Assembly (NCBI GenBank): GCA_000333855.2
Contig: CM007328.1
Coordinates: 245,101-309,100, forward strand
Reading direction: 5' to 3'
Source: Endotrypanum monterogeii
Lineage: Eukaryota > Euglenozoa > Kinetoplastea > Trypanosomatida > Trypanosomatidae
Length of the DNA: 64,000 nucleotides
Part shown: in pieces, positions 22,754 to 31,839 of the stretch
How positions within the stretch are numbered: position 1 is the stretch's first letter
Layout: every line of letters starts with the position of its first letter
Notes under the pieces: generated by a model
Told to the model about the DNA's origin: nothing
Seen by the model: the letters and a program-made list of their open reading frames with translations, nothing else
Databases searched by the model: none
Position numbers and translations under genes: made by a program

Positions 22754-24561
22754 GAACACACGTGTATAAGTACATATATATGTTTATATGTATTTATACA
22801 CCAGGACGCTCCCCTCATCTACTTCACTTTCTGCTTTCTCCTTTTCCTTCTTCTACGCACCTCCTATCCTCATCTTCTTGCTTTTTTTTTTTCTACACAC
22901 ACACACACACAGACTCGCGGAGTGATGCGACTACCTCCTGTTGGTTTTTTTCGCTTCTTCTGTGACCTTTCCAAACATATATTTTTATTTTAAATTGTAT
23001 GACGGCGCTGAGGTTGGTCTGTTTTGTTTATTTGGAGGAGGACGGTGGCGCACACACGAAAAGGGGGAGAAGGGGGCAATGACGACGAGCAAACGGTACC
23101 CTCTTCCCTAAAACAAGACAAAACGGGAGTCTCCAACGCCTACGTTGACGTGTCACCCCTCACTTCCCCAAAAACTTTCTCCCTGTTGCTATCTTCTCTG
23201 TGAAGACATAAACTCTGATAGGAGAACAGGGAGGGGGTAGCGCATTGTCTCTGTAAGGCACCGACGCGCATGTGTCATCATCTTTTTTTTTTTCCGTCTC
23301 CTTCCCCTATTGTCGCTCTCCTGTTTTTTTCTTTTTTTCAGGTTTCATGCGTGTGATCCCCAAAATGCCTACACACCGGGTGGCTCATGTGCTAGAGAGA
23401 GAAGAAAAGGCACAGAGCTCACTGAGGTCCGCTTGGGCGTGGTTGTGCACACGTTTCCGTGAGGCCACAGTCCATCTCATATGCGCTCATGATTGAACAC
23501 TTGAGGCGTCTGTCATGCATAATAATAATAATATATATATATATATATATATGTTATGATTACCAGGCCGTGGCAATATATCACAGGTAATGCATACGAA
23601 GGGGAAGGAAAATGGTGTTGGGCGTGTTTCAAGTTATCCACCCCCCCTCTTCCCCTCCATCCTGCTCGAATGGTTGTCCTGAGGAGGAGAGGATTGTAGT
23701 TTCTTTTCACAAAAAAACTGACCTTCTATAGGACGGGGCAAAGGGAAGTGGCAGATATTAGAGTGTGGGCATGGGGGGAGGGGGAGGAGGAGGAGGAGGG
23801 GGGGGTGATGTGTGGATTCGTGGAACGAATCAGGGACGGGCTAACAGATATCTAAGAAGTCCACCAGGAAAACCATGGAGAAAAGGGGGGCTCATTTTTA
23901 GTCGTATACATATATGTTTCTCTTCTATTTCCACTCTTTACTTGGACGACAGCAAGTCACAGTGATTGAGTGAGTGAGCGTGTGTGTGTGTGTGTGGTGG
24001 TGGTGGTGGTGATGATGGATATAAGGGTGACACATGCCTTAGTCGCAACGCTTCTGATTTCGCATACTGATCATGTTACCTCGATTCTGCGATTTTCTGT
24101 AACACACCGACGCGGAAAATCGCGAACAGAGCAGAAAATAATCAGCAAAAGGGGCAGCGCTAACCCATCATCGGTGTCATTCTTGGACTGACGCGGTGTG
24201 TGAACAAGGTCATGTTTTCACGACAGCGCACTGCAGCATGTGACAACCTCCACTTTTTATTTTATGGGGGCTTGCACAAGGACATTCACGTTTGCGGCTC
24301 GGCCGGCCCTTTTATGACTACACCTCATCCTCCCCTCCGCCACCCATGCACACGTGCCTCTTGCCCCCGTGCACGCCCGCGCTCACTGATGTTTGCCATC
24401 ATGGTTACCGATCATCTTGCGCTAATTTTTCTATCTTCTCCTGAGGCTGTCTTCATCGACTCGTGCAACAACGCGACCCTCTCCCAATTATTCTCCTCCT
24501 CTTACCTCCATCGTTTCTCTTGCTTCATGCTCATCCTCCAGTACTCGCGCAAGCGACTTGT

Positions 24562-24600
24562 GTCCCTCTCCCCCCCCCGCTTTCCTCCAATAAAACATAG
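24562..24600 (+). promoter_or_regulatory. Candidate trans-splice site of the DM10/EF-hand gene
   Basis: Pyrimidine run with about ten C, then TTTCCTCC, followed by the first AG at 24599-24600; the 5' UTR would be 48 nt. A later T-run (24628-24640) has no AG before the ATG, so it is unlikely to be the branch-side tract. Confidence 0.45.
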
Positions 24601-24648
24601 GACAACATCTACAGTGGGTGTGGGGCCTTTTTTTTTTTTCCTCCAATC

Positions 24649-27246
24649 ATGTCCTCCGATCCACAACTCCGCCTTTCCATGGCGAACCCGAACAATGTAC
24701 CAAAGGAGTATGTTCGCGCTTTGGATCCGCAGCTACTTCCCCCGCGTGTGGGGCACAACTGGAACGATCAGGCATTTCGCGCCAAGCAAGGCAAGCCACA
24801 GCAGCTGGAGGAGGAATTCCGCGGAAGGCGCGTGTTCCCTGCCACGCAGGACAGCATGCTCCCAGCACCACCCCCTGACATGTGCCGCACGGCGCAGCAG
24901 TTGGTGGATGCCTTGATGACTGCTCCCTTCAACCGCAGCGCCGAATCCCGCAACGCTCGCACTATTCAGGATTTACGTCACGTGACGCTGGATGACAAGG
25001 TGCTGCGCTTCTACGCCTTCTTCAACGAGCCGGCACCGGAGGCGGGGTCCGCCTCGTTCTGGCACCGCAAAGTGGTCATCAGCTTTTTTCCTGTGGATGA
25101 CACTGTCCTCATCGAGGAGCCGCGCATTGTCAACAGCGGCCTAGATGGCGGTGTGTTTTTGAAACGGCAGAAGGTGGTTGCCGATCCCCGGCAGCGGGAG
25201 CAGTTCCCCAACGATGAGTACGTAACCCTCAACTTCTTCAATGTGGGGCGCTCGGTCCGGCTCAACGCCACGGAGTTCTTCCTCTACGACTGCGACAAAT
25301 TCACACGAGATTTCCTCACGACCCTTGGCGTGGAGGTTGGAGAGCCGGTGAGATGCCCAGATGACTTCTTCATGTCTGAGTATGGCCGATATCAGGAGCG
25401 GCTCAAGTCTGGCAACTTTGGTTTGCTCTCGCAGGAGCACAGCGCCGAAATGCTTGAGCGCTCTATCCGTTTTATTCGTGACGGCGGGAAAGTGCTCCGT
25501 TTCTACGGAATCCTCGACCAGCGCAACACCATTCCTGGTGGAATGCTACGCAAGATGGAGGTGCTGTTGTTTGTGGAGGATAGCTCCATAGCTATTCTGC
25601 AGCGGCAGAACTCCCCAGAGAGTTGCCGAGGCTTGTACCTCTCGCGATGTTGGATACCCAAACGCGGCTCCGTGGCAAAGCTGAACGAGTTAACATTTGC
25701 GCATCGCGTGAATGGACAACGTGAGCCTGACATGGGCATCCCCGATGCCTACTACCGTGACGTGGATCTGGACATCGGTGTGACGCTGAATGTCTTTGGT
25801 CGCCCAGTTTTTCTTTACGACTGCGACGACTACACACGCGAATATTTTATGGAGCGCCACCGCGTTGCTTTGCGTCCGCCGGTGGACGTGTCGACTTATT
25901 TCCAGGGCCAGACACGCAGTACGGTCTTCGGAGCTGATGTACCAACGAAAAGCCCCCGTGGCAGCCGCCCGGCTAGTGCTCAGGACTCATCAGTCGGTGT
26001 TGCCGACATTGGAAGCGCAGATGCTTCTCTCGCTGCCTCCTCCATCTCTGCCGCTGCTGCAGGAACGAAGGGTGTGCTGAACGAAACGCTCCGTTTCCGT
26101 GCTGTTCTCGCTCACCCTGCCAACCACGATGATAATCAGCGTCGGTTCAGCGTTATCTACTACGCTGCGTCAGAGGAGTTTGTGGTGTTTGAGAGTCCCT
26201 ACCCGAGGGCTGGCATCAAGGGTGGATGCATGTGGAAGAGGAAGAAGGTGATGAAGATACCACCGAAATCTGGTCCACGCAACGCGCCGAAACCACCCTC
26301 TGTCCCCGGTGAGGTGCCGCACTACACCCTCTCTGATCTTGGTGAGGGCAAGGAGGTCGTTGTCAATGGTGTACCCTTGCGGCTCTACCGAATGAATGAT
26401 CGCACTGCCTCTTTCTACGCTCGTTGCGCCGGCACGGTGACGGAAGACGCTGGTAGGACATCGATGGTAACCGATGCAACGGGGGCGATGGTGACAGTGG
26501 AGCATCTCGTCTGTGAGCTGCGCAACTACCTTTGGTCTCATTACGGAACAGGGGTTGCTTCATTTCTGGCCCTCGACCGCGACCGCGACGGAATTGTCAG
26601 TTTGCCCGAATTCGCCATGGTTATGAAGGCGTTCCAAATAACAGAAGACAAGGACGCCGCGGCCTCCATTTTTGCGCACATCGCCTCTGAGCCTGACACG
26701 GCGTTTTTCACTTCATCGGACTTCATGAAGTGGGTGAATACTGTCAGTGATGAGCACAGGGCGAATGCTGTACGGATTTCCACCCTGCCCAGCGGCGGCA
26801 GGGAGGCTGAGCTTAAAGAGATTGAGAGACGTACACTGCGCTCCAAGGTGCTGCGAGAGCTGAAGTCTCGTCTGGACGCGCGCTGCTGGAAAGGGGCGGA
26901 TATGTTTCGCCTGGCGTCTACCATGCCGCGCGCCTACCCTGGTCGCAGGGCAGACCTATATTCTCTCACGAACCCAGACCGCGACACGGTCATTACCCCA
27001 GTGCAGTTGCGCCGCTGCATTGAGGAGATACTCACCGGCACTCCCACCCCGGAAGAGATGGCGTCTCTCTTAGAGTTTTTCTTCCCCAGCTTGCCAGTGG
27101 AGGCTTACACTCAAACTCGTGATAACGGCACCGAGCACGCCGTTGACCTGAACGCGTTCCAGAAGCGATACTACATTATGACGAAGGAGACAATGTTGCC
27201 CGATGAAAATGTTGCTGCTACTGCTGCCGCCACCTCAAGCTCGTAG
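24649..27246 (+). CDS. Axonemal DM10/EF-hand protein, RIB72/EFHC1 family
   Basis: 865 residues with the family architecture of three DM10 domains and EF-hands: DM10-1 at about 116-226 (opens KVLRFYAFF, closes FFLYDCDKFTRDF), DM10-2 at about 279-403 (KVLRFYGIL to VFLYDCDDYTREYF), a Ser/Ala-rich linker (420-470), DM10-3 at about 476-605 (TLRFRAVL to LRLYRMNDRTASFY), then an EF-hand at about 642-655 (DRDRDGIVSLPEF, all calcium-coordinating positions plausible) and a more degenerate EF-like region near 770-800 (NPDRDTVITPVQL). RIB72/EFHC1 proteins are microtubule inner proteins that span the A-tubule wall of ciliary doublets, so this one should stabilise the flagellar axoneme. The ATG at 24649 is the first in frame; a second Met follows at residue 11. 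Confidence 0.92.
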   Translation: MSSDPQLRLSMANPNNVPKEYVRALDPQLLPPRVGHNWNDQAFRAKQGKPQQLEEEFRGRRVFPATQDSMLPAPPPDMCRTAQQLVDALMTAPFNRSAESRNARTIQDLRHVTLDDKVLRFYAFFNEPAPEAGSASFWHRKVVISFFPVDDTVLIEEPRIVNSGLDGGVFLKRQKVVADPRQREQFPNDEYVTLNFFNVGRSVRLNATEFFLYDCDKFTRDFLTTLGVEVGEPVRCPDDFFMSEYGRYQERLKSGNFGLLSQEHSAEMLERSIRFIRDGGKVLRFYGILDQRNTIPGGMLRKMEVLLFVEDSSIAILQRQNSPESCRGLYLSRCWIPKRGSVAKLNELTFAHRVNGQREPDMGIPDAYYRDVDLDIGVTLNVFGRPVFLYDCDDYTREYFMERHRVALRPPVDVSTYFQGQTRSTVFGADVPTKSPRGSRPASAQDSSVGVADIGSADASLAASSISAAAAGTKGVLNETLRFRAVLAHPANHDDNQRRFSVIYYAASEEFVVFESPYPRAGIKGGCMWKRKKVMKIPPKSGPRNAPKPPSVPGEVPHYTLSDLGEGKEVVVNGVPLRLYRMNDRTASFYARCAGTVTEDAGRTSMVTDATGAMVTVEHLVCELRNYLWSHYGTGVASFLALDRDRDGIVSLPEFAMVMKAFQITEDKDAAASIFAHIASEPDTAFFTSSDFMKWVNTVSDEHRANAVRISTLPSGGREAELKEIERRTLRSKVLRELKSRLDARCWKGADMFRLASTMPRAYPGRRADLYSLTNPDRDTVITPVQLRRCIEEILTGTPTPEEMASLLEFFFPSLPVEAYTQTRDNGTEHAVDLNAFQKRYYIMTKETMLPDENVAATAAATSSS

Positions 27247-29128
27247 CCCTGAAAAGGGGGAGGGGTGGGGTGGACGGGAGCTAGTTGCATTCGATTTCTG
27301 TTTGTTTCTTGGTGCCGCGCTTCCTCGCTCGATGAGATTAGGCCGATTGGCGTTGCTCTTACACGCTCTTCTCTCTCTTTTACTTCTCGCGTCGTTAGAA
27401 AGGGGCCACAGTCGTACTCTGCAGGGTCTGGTTTAGATTTGTTTGTTCAAGTCACACACTCCTTGTTTCGGTCTGCTCCCCCTCTCCCTTCCACTCCGTC
27501 TGATCACATTCTTTCTCCGTTTTCTGTTGGCAGCAGCTGTGATTTGTCAATGTTGTCGTTCTCGTATGTTTATAAGGTGGCTTAGTGATCTTCCCTTATC
27601 TGCCGTCCTATCTGTGCATGTGGTCATCTCTTCTTATGTTTTTTTTTTTTCCGCATGTAAACTACAAAGTGGAGGATACTGTCAGCTTTTTCCCTTCTTC
27701 CCTCCCTCTCTCCCTCTCTCTCTCTCTTTCTTTTTTTTTCTTAAATTCCCCCTTCACGCGCTCAGGTTTCTCTGGTTCCTCTTATTTTCTCGAATTTGGA
27801 TTTTCTTCTCCCTGCGGTTGGTTCTCACTTATTTTGTGTGTGTCTGTGTATGTGGGTGTGACCCCCCCCCCCTGTTTCTATAACTGCGGTTTGGACACAC
27901 TCACACATGCATACACACCAGGACAGAGAGGGAGACGCTAGAGGGAAGGGCTGAGAGGCTAGTGTGGGTGAGTGGGTGGGTGAGGGAGGAGACGGGATTG
28001 ATTCCCTAGAAAGAAAAAACGCATGATTTAACTCCCCCTTCCCTTTCTTTTTCTCATAGCCGTCCTTCTTCCCTACACCGGGGAAAGGTGATATACAGTC
28101 GCACTTCATATTCACACAGTACGAAGCTGTGGTTTTCTAGTGGAGACCTATCATACTCGCGGCATATCTGTAAGGGTTAGCGCGTAATCATGCAGTGATG
28201 TTGCGCGTACCGGTCGTGCGCGTTTCTGTGTATTGGTGAAGGTGCGACACATCTGTGTAAACATATGTGGGTATGGCAACCTTTTTGAGGCGTACAGATG
28301 CTTCGTTTTGGAGGCTTGGCACAACTGTCTGATCGCCTTTCCCCTCTTTCCACCTCTCTCTTCCCATCTTCCTTCTGTATCTCTTTCTCGTTCTTTCCTT
28401 CGCTCTGCTGAGCATTTGTTCGTTGCGTACGTCCGCTTCTGTGGTTCTGGGTCATGCCTTCTACCGCCTTCCCTATCTACTTATCCCCTCGCTTGTGTGT
28501 CACGGAGGTGACTTCACCCATTAGCGACTGCAACGCAAAGTATAATATAAGGACAAGTTCATCCTCCAAGTGTGTAGGTGCTCTCTCTCGGCTCATTTTT
28601 TCCTCGGTTTTCGACTTGTTCTATTTCTCATTCGCTGACTCTCGTCCGTATCTGTAGTCACTTCCAGGGATTCTGGTTCTTCTTCACTTTCCCCAACACA
28701 CACAACACACACACACATACACACACACAATACACTTCAGACAGAGGGGAAAAATCGACACGATATATTTGTATTTATAAAATCCGAAGTGGGGAGTGCT
28801 TTCGGAGGAGAGAAAGAGGGGGGGGGGCAAACGTATCCAAAAAAAAATAATCTTGTTAAAAGCAGACACGAAATTTGCCGTTCTTCTCCAACCCGCGATC
28901 TGCATTAAAAGAAAACTCCCTTTTTTTTTTTTGACCCCAATCGATACGTTTTTGCTTATCTGTCTTTTTTATTTTCTGTTTTCTCGTACCACCGCTTTCT
29001 CTCTCTCTTTCCCACTTTATCTTTCCGTGATTGGATTCCGTCTGTCTCCGCATTTTTTTTTTTTTTGTGGTTGTTGTTGTTTGCGCATATATTATTTCAC
29101 AAATATATCGTGCAGATTTTTCTCAAAC
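27247..29128. other. DM10 protein-PRPP synthetase intergenic region
   Basis: 1.9 kb of pyrimidine-rich UTR-like DNA: (CT)n near 27710-27727, T-runs, C-run near 27860-27870, (CA)n near 28699-28730 and T-runs near 28921-28933 and 29052-29066. No gene found; frames in it are Phe/Ser/Leu-rich products of the pyrimidine content. Confidence 0.65.
29052..29115 (+). promoter_or_regulatory. Candidate trans-splice site of PRPP synthetase
   Basis: T-run at about 29052-29066 followed by a TTG-rich stretch with no AG until 29114-29115 (GTGCAG). This would leave only 13 nt before the ATG at 29129. Confidence 0.5.
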
Positions 29129-30244
29129 ATGTCCGCTTCTCTTCTTTACGATCAACTGAAGCGCATCGAGGAGGCGTACTTCTACCAACCCGGCAAGATG
29201 ACTGGGGTGCACGCAGTGAGTGGTGTCGTGACGCCGCACACGGAGAAGCGGAATAATTCACACCCGTTTTGCCTCGTATCTGGCAATGGGAATCGTCCAC
29301 TCGCCGAGGCAGTCGCTCTTCTGATGGGCACCCATACCCATCACACGTCTGTGATGCAATACTCCAACGGTGAGGTGAATGTACGCATCAACGAGAGCGT
29401 TCTTGGTGCTGACGTTTACATCATTCAGAGCACGACTGGCAACGAGATCATCGACGTGAATACAGCTCTAATGGAATTGCTGCTGCTTATCCGAAAAATG
29501 CGTTTGAGCAATGCAAAGAGTGTTACCGTAATTGCTCCCTTTTTCGGGTACGCTCGACAGGACCGCAAGACCGACCTGCGCGGCCCTATTTCTGCATCGG
29601 CGGTTGCGCGCATGATCGTGCAGATGGGCGCAAACCGCTTTGCCTCACTCGATCTTCACTCGAAGCAGATTCAGGGATTTTTCGATAACATTCCGGTAGA
29701 TAATTTGCTCATCGCACACGAGTTTGCGCGGTATCTGCGGGGTCAGCCGTGGTTCGATGTCCATCACGTGGTGGTGGTCTCCCCTGATGCGGGCGGTGTC
29801 GAGCGTGCAAAGCAGTTGGCTGATATTCTTCAGGTGGGTCGTATTGTCACCATCGTGAAGCGACGCATTGCGGCTGGTAAGGTAGACACAATGCAGAGCG
29901 TGGGCGAGGTGGCTGGTTTCACCTGCATTATTGTAGACGACATGATCGATACCGGTGGTACGCTGGTCAAAGCATGTGAGCTGCTGAAGGACCTCGGAGC
30001 AGTGCGCGTGACGGCGTGCTGTACACACGGCATCCTCACGGACCCTTGCTCCGAGCGCATCAACAACTGCGACGCTCTTCAGGAGTTGGTCGTCTCTGAT
30101 TCCATTCCGCAGGAGGAGCATGAGAAGGCAATCCCCAAGCTGAAGGTGCTCACTATCGCTCCTCTCATCGCGGCTGTCATCGACAAGTACTTGAGCGAGG
30201 AAAGCCTCAGCTCCCTCTTCCTTACATCTCTGGAGTGTAACTAG
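29129..30244 (+). CDS. PRPS: Ribose-phosphate pyrophosphokinase (PRPP synthetase)
   Basis: 371 residues. Makes phosphoribosyl pyrophosphate from ribose 5-phosphate and ATP for purine salvage, pyrimidine and pyridine nucleotide synthesis. Visible class I motifs: FCLVSGNGNRPLAE at 47-60, the ATP-site region PFFGYARQDRK at 137-147, SLDLHSKQIQGFF at 173-185, catalytic-loop residues KRRIAAGKV at 244-252 and the PRPP-binding motif VDDMIDTGGT at 269-278. The open frame extends upstream to 28796, but that part is hydrophobic and encoded by the T-rich 5' flank; the ATG at 29129 follows a splice-acceptor candidate by 13 nt and starts the family alignment. About 45 residues precede the conserved core. 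Trypanosomatids keep several PRPS isoforms; which one this is cannot be told here. Confidence 0.95.
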   Translation: MSASLLYDQLKRIEEAYFYQPGKMTGVHAVSGVVTPHTEKRNNSHPFCLVSGNGNRPLAEAVALLMGTHTHHTSVMQYSNGEVNVRINESVLGADVYIIQSTTGNEIIDVNTALMELLLLIRKMRLSNAKSVTVIAPFFGYARQDRKTDLRGPISASAVARMIVQMGANRFASLDLHSKQIQGFFDNIPVDNLLIAHEFARYLRGQPWFDVHHVVVVSPDAGGVERAKQLADILQVGRIVTIVKRRIAAGKVDTMQSVGEVAGFTCIIVDDMIDTGGTLVKACELLKDLGAVRVTACCTHGILTDPCSERINNCDALQELVVSDSIPQEEHEKAIPKLKVLTIAPLIAAVIDKYLSEESLSSLFLTSLECN

Positions 30245-30656
30245 GAAATACGCACGTGGCTGAGTGAGGTCCAAAGACACACCTCAGGGATTTGCCGCAA
30301 GCGAGGGGCTACATGAACCGAGGAGCTGGCCGAGGGCCCCCCCCCCTCCTCTTAACTCCTCTCCCCTGCTCTCCCCTGCTCTCCCCTCGTGCCATGCGTA
30401 AACACGTGCACACGCACGCACCCGATGGAATATGCTCGAGTCCAGAAGGGTAGACATGCCTTTTTTTTTGCCCCTTAGTATCTTATACATAGGGGCGTTG
30501 GTGGTTCTCTCTCGCACTCAGCGTACATGTGGCTACTAATTACCACGAGATTGTGTGTGTATGTGTGCGGGTTTGCTTGATACATTTCTCAATGATCTTT
30601 TCTATTGTTATGGCGCAGTTTCTCCCTTTTAAAAAAAAAAAAATATGTTTGCAATA

Positions 30657-31108
30657 CAAGTGACAGCGTATTGCCTCCCTGCCAGTACCCACGAGCCGCT
30701 GACGGTGGCTGTGTTAAACATCGGCATTGTCGGGGGCAGGCACGAGAGCGTATAACTGCTTGTGGCGACGATCCTGTCGTGGATGGTGCTGTGCCCGGGC
30801 GGCCCGCAGCCCGCCCGACCATCGCTGACCACTGCGTTGGGGGTCTCGGGCACCGCGGGCGATGCAGGAGGTGACAACCGGCATGCTGAAGCGGCGGTGC
30901 TAGGGGGAGCGGCGCGCGGAGGAGACGTGTTGGGTTTGAGGAAGGGGCTGTGTTCTCAGAGGACTGAGTCACCGTGGTGGCAGCGTGCTGCTGCGGGTGC
31001 TGCTGCTGTGTGACACCACATCGTGGATGCGCGTGTGTGTTTTTTTTTATCACTTTTTATGGGCCCTGTGAGGCACCGTAGCGAGTCCAGTCTCGCGATT
31101 GCTGTATG
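30657..31108 (-). repeat. Dispersed ~450-bp element, copy C (SIDER-like retroposon)
   Basis: Differs from copy B at only a few positions over about 450 bp: GAGCCGCTG versus GAGTCGCTG, and a small change near 30900 (CTAGGGGGAGC versus CTGGAGGAGC). It ends like B at a shared ATTGCTGTATG, after which the flanks differ. Unlike B it has no poly-A on the 3' side. It lies antisense to the surrounding genes, so the array transcript carries the reverse complement. Confidence 0.82.
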
Positions 31109-31743
31109 ACAGAAATGAGCTTGTAATGGGCGGTGACAGAAAAAGCTTCGTGCACTTCTGCGGGGATTTTCACCACGTATTCCATGCAATAGTATTGGAG
31201 GGGGATCGGACAGAAAAAGGGTGGCGCATCGAGTTGTTCGGCTACACAGAGTATATATGTATATGTATATATATACAAAACATATCTGTCATTACCAGAG
31301 GGAGGCCACGACACGCAGGAGACGGAAGCGACTAAACAAAAACGAAATAAGTTCACCTCCTTTCGCTATCGCCTCTGTATCTCTCTCTGTAAGCAAGGAG
31401 ATCTTCGTGATCTGGCGCGATTCTTGCAATGCCCTGATAGGGGACCCTCTTATTAACGGGCAAACAGGACAGTGTGATGTTCTTCTTGTCCTCTTATTAT
31501 TATCATCATCATCTTCTTTCCCGTTACCTCCGTCTTCATTTACTCATTTCAGACCACCGCACACACAAACATACACACACACACACACACACACATACTC
31601 ACACACGCCGTGGCTGCTGCTGTTGTTGGTGCGTCCCCTTCATCCTCTCCATTCAGGAGGTTGATTGTAAAGTTATAGAAACATATGCTCATACACAAAC
31701 ACACACACATACACACATACACACATACACATACATGTTCCCT

Positions 31744-31838
31744 TTTTTTTTTCTTCTTTGTCGTCTGTGTTGCGTTTTTATACACGTGTGCTGCATACCC
31801 TCCCCTCTTCCTCCCCTTTCGGACGGATACACTTGCAG
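31744..31838 (+). promoter_or_regulatory. Trans-splice signal abutting the WD-like protein start
   Basis: A T-run (31744-31754) opens about 90 nt of pyrimidine-rich sequence without a single AG until 31837-31838 (TTGCAG). Only one base separates that AG from the ATG at 31840. Confidence 0.55.
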
Positions 31839-31839
31839 G

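Larger units (their letters stand above)
22462..24648. other. STI1-DM10 protein intergenic region
   Basis: 2.2 kb without a credible gene. It holds the (GT)n/(CA)n inverted pair at 22661-22751, (CA)n near 22897-22910, an AATAAT/(TA)n tract at 23520-23552, GGA-rich repeats near 23774-23806, (TG)n then (GGT)n near 23981-24012 and the acceptor tract at 24562-24600. Confidence 0.65.
30245..31839. other. PRPP synthetase-WD protein intergenic region
   Basis: 1.6 kb. Contains dispersed element C (30657-31108), an A-run at about 30631-30643, (TA)-rich sequence near 31245-31275, a (TTA/TCA)n patch near 31493-31512, (CA)n near 31560-31593 and an (ACACAT)n-like tract near 31698-31733. No gene outside these. 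Confidence 0.65.

Noticed and set aside
24200..24916. 238-codon frame overlapping the start of the DM10 protein gene
   Set aside because: Its 3' part is the DM10 gene read in another frame; the 5' part is spacer with pyrimidine tracts.
28796..29128. N-terminal extension of PRPP synthetase
   Set aside because: The in-frame upstream part is encoded by T-rich and A-rich spacer and precedes the probable splice acceptor at 29115, so it should not be in the mRNA.
30589..31053. Open frames of 76-154 codons repeated at 8.2, 17.5 and 30.7 kb
   Set aside because: They recur only because the element is repeated; frames in all directions are open, and none starts or ends consistently.
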